Shown one piece after another: positions 4,991-8,559 of a DNA stretch of 8,559 nucleotides. The DNA is taken from positions 1-8,559 of the forward strand of contig CADBUK010000162.1 in the NCBI GenBank assembly GCA_902797915.1, in the 5' to 3' direction. A program made the translations under genes and the position numbers. Every line of letters begins with the position of its first letter. Positions within the stretch are counted from its first letter, which is position 1. The notes beneath the pieces were generated by a model. That model did no database searches, was not told where the DNA came from, and saw nothing but the letters and a program-made list of their open reading frames with translations. The stretch is from Oscillospiraceae bacterium (GTDB taxonomy: Bacteria > Bacillota > Clostridia > Oscillospirales > Acutalibacteraceae).

Positions 4991-6499
4991 ATGGAAAACG
5001 TTAAAACCTACACCCCTAAGGAACGCAACCTCTATTTAACGGGTATGTTCGGGCAGAATATGATTTATAATATCGTTGCCACGGGGCTTTACTATTATTT
5101 TCAGAATGTTATCTGCTTGCCCGCAATAGCGCTTGGCTGGATATTCGCAGTCGCGCGCGTCTGGGACGCGGTTAACGACCCTATGATGGGCTCAATAGTT
5201 GATAAAACTCATACCAAATGGGGCAAGTGCCGCCCGTATCTTCTGTTCGCTCCGCCCGTTATCTGCATAATTACAATCGTTGCGTTTTTCAACGGCAATT
5301 ACGCAAACGCAAAGAACGCGGGCAACAGCGCGGCAATGTTTTTCATTGTTGCGTGGGCTGCGGTTTCATACATCCTATGGGGTATGAGCTATACAGCGGG
5401 CGACGTTCCTCTCTGGGGTATTATCAGCCGTATGAGTGAAAGCGAGAATGACCGCGCAACGCTGATTGCCCTTGCAAGAATTATCGCGTCAATCGGCGCC
5501 GCGGCAATTACCGTGGGCATTATCCCCGTTTCGCAGGCGGTTAACGGAATGCTTGGCGCAAACACAAACGCTCAGCGCGGTTTCGTAATTGTTGCTATCG
5601 GCGCAACCCTGATTTCCTCCGCGCTGTTTGAGCTTGCAGGCATAGGAACAAGGGAGCGCGTGCCGATTTCTGCGGAAACAAAAACTATGAAGGAAAGCTT
5701 TGCGCTGATGTGGAAATGCGTTCCGTTCAGGCGTTTGCTGATAAGCGGAATTCTGCGCTCGCCTATGCAGCTTATGATGATTGTTGTTATTACGCTGTTT
5801 ACGTATTATTACTGCGACGGCGATATGATGACCGCGTTTACCGACCCCGCAAAGCTCAGAATTGTTATCATAATCGGGGGCGGATATTTCGTCGGTCAGT
5901 TTCTTGCAATGGCTGCAAGCCCCGCGCTTATTAAAAGATTTAACGTTAAAACCCTGTACAACTTAACGGGGCTTACCGCAATCCCGAACGCGCTGATTTT
6001 TGTTATTTACAAAATCGCGCCGACAAGCCTTGCGGATATAAAATGGGTTATTATTGACGGCGTTCTGCTTCTCATTTCGGGCTGGGGCTTCGGCACAATC
6101 AACGTTTGCCAGTCCATTATGATTTCGGACTGCATTGATTATGAGGAATATCATAACAATTACAGACCCGACGGCATTTTCTTCTCGGGGCAGAGCTTTA
6201 TTACCAAGTTTTCGGCGGGTATCGCCTCAATTATTTCCGCTTACGTTTATGCGTCGGTGGGCTACACGGACGTTAATATTGACGCTATGAACAAAGCCCT
6301 GCAAAACGGCGCAAGCTTTGCGCAGGACTATATGAGCTATTCAAAGGCGATGTGGTTTATTTTTACCGTTCCGCCTGCAATCGGCTATGCGATTGCCGTA
6401 TTGCCCACTCTGAAATATGAGATTACAAACGCAGAGCATCAGAAAATGCTTTCCGCGCTGATTGAGCGCCACTCAAATTCACAGAAAGACGGAGAATAA
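4991..6499 (+). CDS. GPH-family (MelB-like) sugar:cation symporter
   Basis: A 502-residue, 12-helix transporter of the glycoside-pentoside-hexuronide:cation symporter family (major facilitator fold). It imports a glycoside or hexuronide with Na+ or H+ across the cytoplasmic membrane. The family signature RVWDAVNDPMMGSIVDKT (56-73) continues into WGKCRPYLL (77-85). D59 and D63 match the cation-site aspartates D55 and D59 of E. coli MelB, and D138 in YTAGDVPLWG matches MelB D124. Both halves are full length, and the C-terminus is a hydrophilic tail. AGAGG lies 8 nt before the ATG. The next gene starts 2 nt after the stop, so the two form an operon. The substrate is not recognisable, and no glycosidase or uronidase gene is next to it, which is unusual for this family. 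Confidence 0.92.
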   Translation: MENVKTYTPKERNLYLTGMFGQNMIYNIVATGLYYYFQNVICLPAIALGWIFAVARVWDAVNDPMMGSIVDKTHTKWGKCRPYLLFAPPVICIITIVAFFNGNYANAKNAGNSAAMFFIVAWAAVSYILWGMSYTAGDVPLWGIISRMSESENDRATLIALARIIASIGAAAITVGIIPVSQAVNGMLGANTNAQRGFVIVAIGATLISSALFELAGIGTRERVPISAETKTMKESFALMWKCVPFRRLLISGILRSPMQLMMIVVITLFTYYYCDGDMMTAFTDPAKLRIVIIIGGGYFVGQFLAMAASPALIKRFNVKTLYNLTGLTAIPNALIFVIYKIAPTSLADIKWVIIDGVLLLISGWGFGTINVCQSIMISDCIDYEEYHNNYRPDGIFFSGQSFITKFSAGIASIISAYVYASVGYTDVNIDAMNKALQNGASFAQDYMSYSKAMWFIFTVPPAIGYAIAVLPTLKYEITNAEHQKMLSALIERHSNSQKDGE

Positions 6500-6501
6500 A
6501 A

Positions 6502-7578
6502 ATGCCCAAAAAGGAAAGAAAGCTCGGCATTGACCTGCTGCGCATTGTGTCAATGCTGATGATTGTAACCCTGCACGTTTTAAAGCAGGGCGGAATTCTG
6601 GATAACGCCGTTCAGGGCACAACGCATTATTACGCCGTGTGGATTTTAGAGGCGGCGTGTATGGGCGCGGTTAACTGCTATGCGCTGATAAGCGGTTACG
6701 TCGGCGTAAATTCAAAAACAAAATATCACAAAATTGCGGTGCTCTGGCTTGAGGTTGCCTTCTACTGCGTTATATGCGCAATCATTTTCAAAAGCTATAT
6801 TCCGCAGAAGGATTCGTTTGAAATCTGGTTTGATCAGTTTTTCCCCGTTTACACAAGGCAGTACTGGTATTTTACGGCATATTTTGTAATGTTCTTCTTT
6901 ACGCCGTATTTTAACGTAATGCTTAATTCGTTAAGCAAAAAGCAGCTCAAGGGGCTTGGCTGGGCTATTTTCATTTTCTTTTCCCTTATTCAGACCATAT
7001 GGCAAAACGATGTGCTTGTAACCAAATTCGGCTATTCGTTCCTCTGGCTGTCGCTGCTTTATATCCTCGGCGGTATAGTTAAGAAAAACGAGCTTGAAAA
7101 ATCGGTCAACTCCGCGCTTATGCTTTTTGCGTTTTTCGCGTTCAGCCTTATAAGCGCAGGTTATAAGTTCCTTGCTGAAAATAATCAGTGGGCGGTTGTT
7201 AAGGATAATTTAATTACCTATATTTCCGCAACGGTGTTTACGGCAAGCTTCTGCCTGTTCCTGTTTTTTGCAAAGCTTGACGTTAAAACAAAGGGCGGCA
7301 AGGTGTTTGTAAAGCTGCTTTCGCCCTACACCTTCGGCGTGTATCTTATTCACACAAATCCGTTTGTGTGGAAATATGTGCTCAAGGATATGTTTAAGGA
7401 TTATCTTGATTTACGCGCGGCAAAAATGGTGTGTATGGTTTTCATTTCCGTAATCGGCATTTACCTGCTGTGCACGGCGCTTGAGGCGCTGCGTGTGCTC
7501 GTCTTTAAGCTTATTCACGTTGAGCCCGCCTTTGCCGCAATTGAAAGCAAAATCAGAAGCAGGGGCGAAAAACAGTAA
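6502..7578 (+). CDS. Membrane acyltransferase, family 3 (second copy type)
   Basis: The 358-residue polytopic protein has about ten membrane helices and acyltransferase-3 hallmarks. These are GIDLLRIVSMLMIVTLHV (9-26) with D11, R14 and H25; CYALISGYVG (59-68); the aromatic YWYFTAYFVMFFFTPYF (121-137); and SPYTFGVYLIHTNPFVW (274-290) with H284. It resembles enzymes that O-acetylate capsule, exopolysaccharide or other surface glycans, and has no SGNH domain. GGAG at 6491-6494 lies inside the end of the transporter gene, 7 nt before the ATG, with a 2-nt intergenic gap, which implies translational coupling. It is clearly diverged from the acyltransferase at 1453-2508 and keeps the late YLIH histidine that the other lacks. 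A terminator follows. The acceptor is unknown. Confidence 0.92.
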   Translation: MPKKERKLGIDLLRIVSMLMIVTLHVLKQGGILDNAVQGTTHYYAVWILEAACMGAVNCYALISGYVGVNSKTKYHKIAVLWLEVAFYCVICAIIFKSYIPQKDSFEIWFDQFFPVYTRQYWYFTAYFVMFFFTPYFNVMLNSLSKKQLKGLGWAIFIFFSLIQTIWQNDVLVTKFGYSFLWLSLLYILGGIVKKNELEKSVNSALMLFAFFAFSLISAGYKFLAENNQWAVVKDNLITYISATVFTASFCLFLFFAKLDVKTKGGKVFVKLLSPYTFGVYLIHTNPFVWKYVLKDMFKDYLDLRAAKMVCMVFISVIGIYLLCTALEALRVLVFKLIHVEPAFAAIESKIRSRGEKQ

Positions 7579-7592
7579 AACTACTGGAAATT

Positions 7593-7623
7593 ATCGGGTG
7601 CGCTTAGCGTTCCCGATTTTTTT
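7593..7623 (+). terminator. Rho-independent terminator of the transporter-acyltransferase operon
   Basis: ATCGGG (7593-7598) and CCCGAT (7612-7617) pair, with an inner CGC-TTA-GCG stem. A run of seven T follows (7617-7623). It begins 14 nt after the acyltransferase stop. Confidence 0.9.
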
Positions 7624-7723
7624 GTTCGGCAAAAACATTTGCTGTTATTTGTGCATATTATACAAAACTCATTTGCCCCAACCCACTGTTTGCAATCGAA
7701 AAGTAGATTATTTTACTAATTTC

Positions 7724-7752
7724 TTGACTTGCCCAAACAATAAGCATATTAT
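7724..7752 (+). promoter_or_regulatory. Strong promoter of the histone-like DUF6465 gene
   Basis: TTGACT (7724-7729), a 17-nt spacer and TATTAT (7747-7752). Transcription would start near 7759. The stretch between the preceding terminator and this promoter (7624-7723) shows no gene or structure that I can support. Confidence 0.8.
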
Positions 7753-7760
7753 TTACTGTG

Positions 7761-7778
7761 TAAAGCGTAGGAGCTTTA
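7761..7778 (+). promoter_or_regulatory. 5'-terminal UTR hairpin
   Basis: TAAAGC (7761-7766) and GCTTTA (7773-7778) form a 6-bp stem with loop GTAGGA. It lies within a few nt of the predicted transcript start and about 58 nt before the ATG. A stem at the very 5' end commonly protects abundant bacterial mRNAs from decay; that role here is inference. The remaining leader is AT-rich and ends in AAAGGA, 9 nt before the ATG. Confidence 0.5.
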
Positions 7779-7835
7779 TATCAATTTTTCCATGCATAGT
7801 TTTATATATAATTTATTACGAAAGGATGTTTAACT

Positions 7836-8342
7836 ATGGCAACAACAAAGAAAACCGAAACTGCTAAGAAGGCAGAAACTGCAAAGGCTGCAGTAAAGGA
7901 AGAAACCGCAAAGGCAGCAAAGGCTGTTAAGGATACCGCTGCTAAGGCTACTGCAAAGGCAGAGGAAACAAAGGCTACTGCAAAGAAGAACGCAGAAAAG
8001 GCTGAAAAGGAAGTTAAGGCTGCCGCTGCTACTGCAAAGAAGAGTGCTGAGAAGGCAAAGAAGAACGCAGAGAAGGCTGAGAAGGAAGTTAAAGCTGCTG
8101 CTGCAACTGCTAAGAAGAGCGCTAAGAGAACTGCTCAGAAGCTTGCTACAAAGGAATTCTATTTCGAGTTTGCAGGTAAGCAGGTTAACACTGACGAGAT
8201 TTATGACGCAGTTGAGAAGGCTTACGTTGCTTCAGGCAAGAAGGCTTCTGCAATCAAGTCAATCAAGCTTTATGTTAAGGCTGAGGACAACGCTGTTTAC
8301 TATGTAATCAACGACAAAGAGAACGGCAAGGTTGAGCTCTGA
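7836..8342 (+). CDS. Lys/Ala-rich histone-H1-like tail with C-terminal DUF6465-type domain
   Basis: The 168-residue protein has two parts. Residues 1-105 are almost only Ala, Lys, Glu and Thr, with AAKxxAEKA-type patterns like the tail of histone H1, HupB-like or phasin-like proteins; they probably form one long amphipathic helix. They contain a 22-residue segment (KKNAEKAEKEVKAAAATAKKSA) twice, at 50-71 and 75-96. Residues 107-168 (EFYFEFAGKQVNTDEI to GKVEL) form a compact domain with IKSIKLYVK and AVYYVIND, which I recognise as the clostridial DUF6465 type; its function is unknown. Codon use differs from the neighbours: one GCC, no GCG, and Lys nearly always AAG. With the strong promoter this suggests high expression. 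A nucleoid-associated or other polyanion-binding role is inferred from the basic tail only. Confidence 0.9.
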   Translation: MATTKKTETAKKAETAKAAVKEETAKAAKAVKDTAAKATAKAEETKATAKKNAEKAEKEVKAAAATAKKSAEKAKKNAEKAEKEVKAAAATAKKSAKRTAQKLATKEFYFEFAGKQVNTDEIYDAVEKAYVASGKKASAIKSIKLYVKAEDNAVYYVINDKENGKVEL

Positions 8343-8390
8343 TAAGGGCATAACCACGCCAACAAAGTGTTAATAAAATAATGCTTTTCG

Positions 8391-8419
8391 GGGAGGTCAG
8401 ATTTGACCTCCCGTTTTTT
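8391..8419 (+). terminator. Rho-independent terminator of the histone-like gene
   Basis: GGGAGGTCA (8391-8399) and TGACCTCCC (8404-8412) form a 9-bp perfect stem with a GATT loop, followed by GTTTTTTC and a second T-run. Confidence 0.95.
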
Positions 8420-8441
8420 CGTTTTTACTTGAGTTTTAAGA

Positions 8442-8474
8442 AACGCCCCGTAAGAATAAAGCTTACGGGGCGTT
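8442..8474. terminator. Second strong hairpin, possible bidirectional terminator
   Basis: AACGCCCCGTAAG (8442-8454) and CTTACGGGGCGTT (8462-8474) form a perfect 13-bp stem with a 7-nt loop. T-rich stretches lie on both sides (GTCGTTTTT on the plus strand, TTTCTTAAAA on the minus strand), but neither is a clean U-run. It is a backup terminator or a transcription insulator ahead of whatever lies to the right. Confidence 0.6.
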
Positions 8475-8524
8475 GTCGTTTTTCGTCTTTTGCTCGGGAG
8501 GTTCGCTTTCTTTTCGCTTTTGTC

Positions 8525-8552
8525 CCTTGCGAATTGACAAGGCGGTTTTTTT
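8525..8552 (+). terminator. Weak terminator-like hairpin near the right edge
   Basis: CCTTG (8525-8529) and CAAGG (8538-8542) form a 5-bp stem with an 8-nt loop; CGG and seven T follow. The stem is short and set back from the T-run. The same bases overlap a possible promoter -35, which is the likelier reading. Confidence 0.2.
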
Positions 8553-8559
8553 GTGCTAA
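8534..8559 (+). promoter_or_regulatory. Possible promoter cut by the window edge
   Basis: Consensus TTGACA (8534-8539) is followed exactly 17 nt later by TAA (8557-8559), the first half of a possible -10 box, preceded by TGTGC (8552-8556). The rest lies outside the window. Confidence 0.4.

Noticed and set aside
1453..7578. The two acyltransferases as a recent duplication
   Set aside because: Apart from family-level motifs their sequences do not line up, and they differ in the late histidine motif and in the N-terminal layout.
7481..7867. 128-codon plus-strand open frame
   Set aside because: It crosses a terminator, a promoter and a 5' UTR and overlaps two real genes in another frame.
8425..8559. 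Minus-strand frame open to the right edge
   Set aside because: It would code through the strong 13-bp hairpin and is a Lys/Arg-rich, low-information translation; it may be an unrelated open stretch.

Overview
The window looks like a chromosomal piece of a low-to-mid GC anaerobic gut Firmicute (Clostridia, probably Ruminococcaceae/Oscillospiraceae). The reasons are the strong AGGAGG-like ribosome binding sites, the TTGACW-17-TATWAT promoters, a flavodiiron oxygen/NO reductase (typical of strict anaerobes), a BCAT of the bacterial type II form, and a small protein ending in a domain I know from Clostridia as DUF6465. Taxonomy is inferred from these features only.

Left part (1-612): a tRNA-Glu(CUC) with encoded CCA is followed about 60 nt later by a 5S rRNA and a terminator hairpin. 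Convergent to them lies an unannotated 28-codon ORF with a perfect Shine-Dalgarno and a signal-peptide-like sequence. Next comes a well-formed promoter for a two-TM protein of unknown function (613-1290), which ends in a strong terminator.

Middle (1327-3760): directly behind that terminator is a regular array of six mini-hairpins with 3-nt loops, four of them separated by 9-nt spacers of the form AG[TC][GT]AAATT. It fills the gap between two convergent genes. On the minus strand follow a membrane acyltransferase (family 3) and, upstream of it, ilvE (branched-chain aminotransferase); these are probably co-transcribed across a leader hairpin. ilvE and the plus-strand flavodiiron protein are divergent and have back-to-back promoters.

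Right part (3761-8559): the flavodiiron gene ends in a hairpin. It is followed by a GPH-family sugar:cation symporter tightly coupled (2-nt gap) to a second family-3 membrane acyltransferase, then a terminator. The last gene, behind a strong promoter and a 5' UTR with a 5'-terminal hairpin, encodes a Lys/Ala-rich, histone-H1-like tail fused to a small C-terminal DUF6465-type domain. Its codon use (almost only GCT/GCA and AAG) suggests high expression. Two strong hairpins follow, and the window ends on what looks like the start of another promoter.

There is no clear single new 'system'. The items most worth a second look are the mini-hairpin array, the histone-like DUF6465 protein with its internal 75-nt repeat, and the 28-aa peptide beside the 5S gene.
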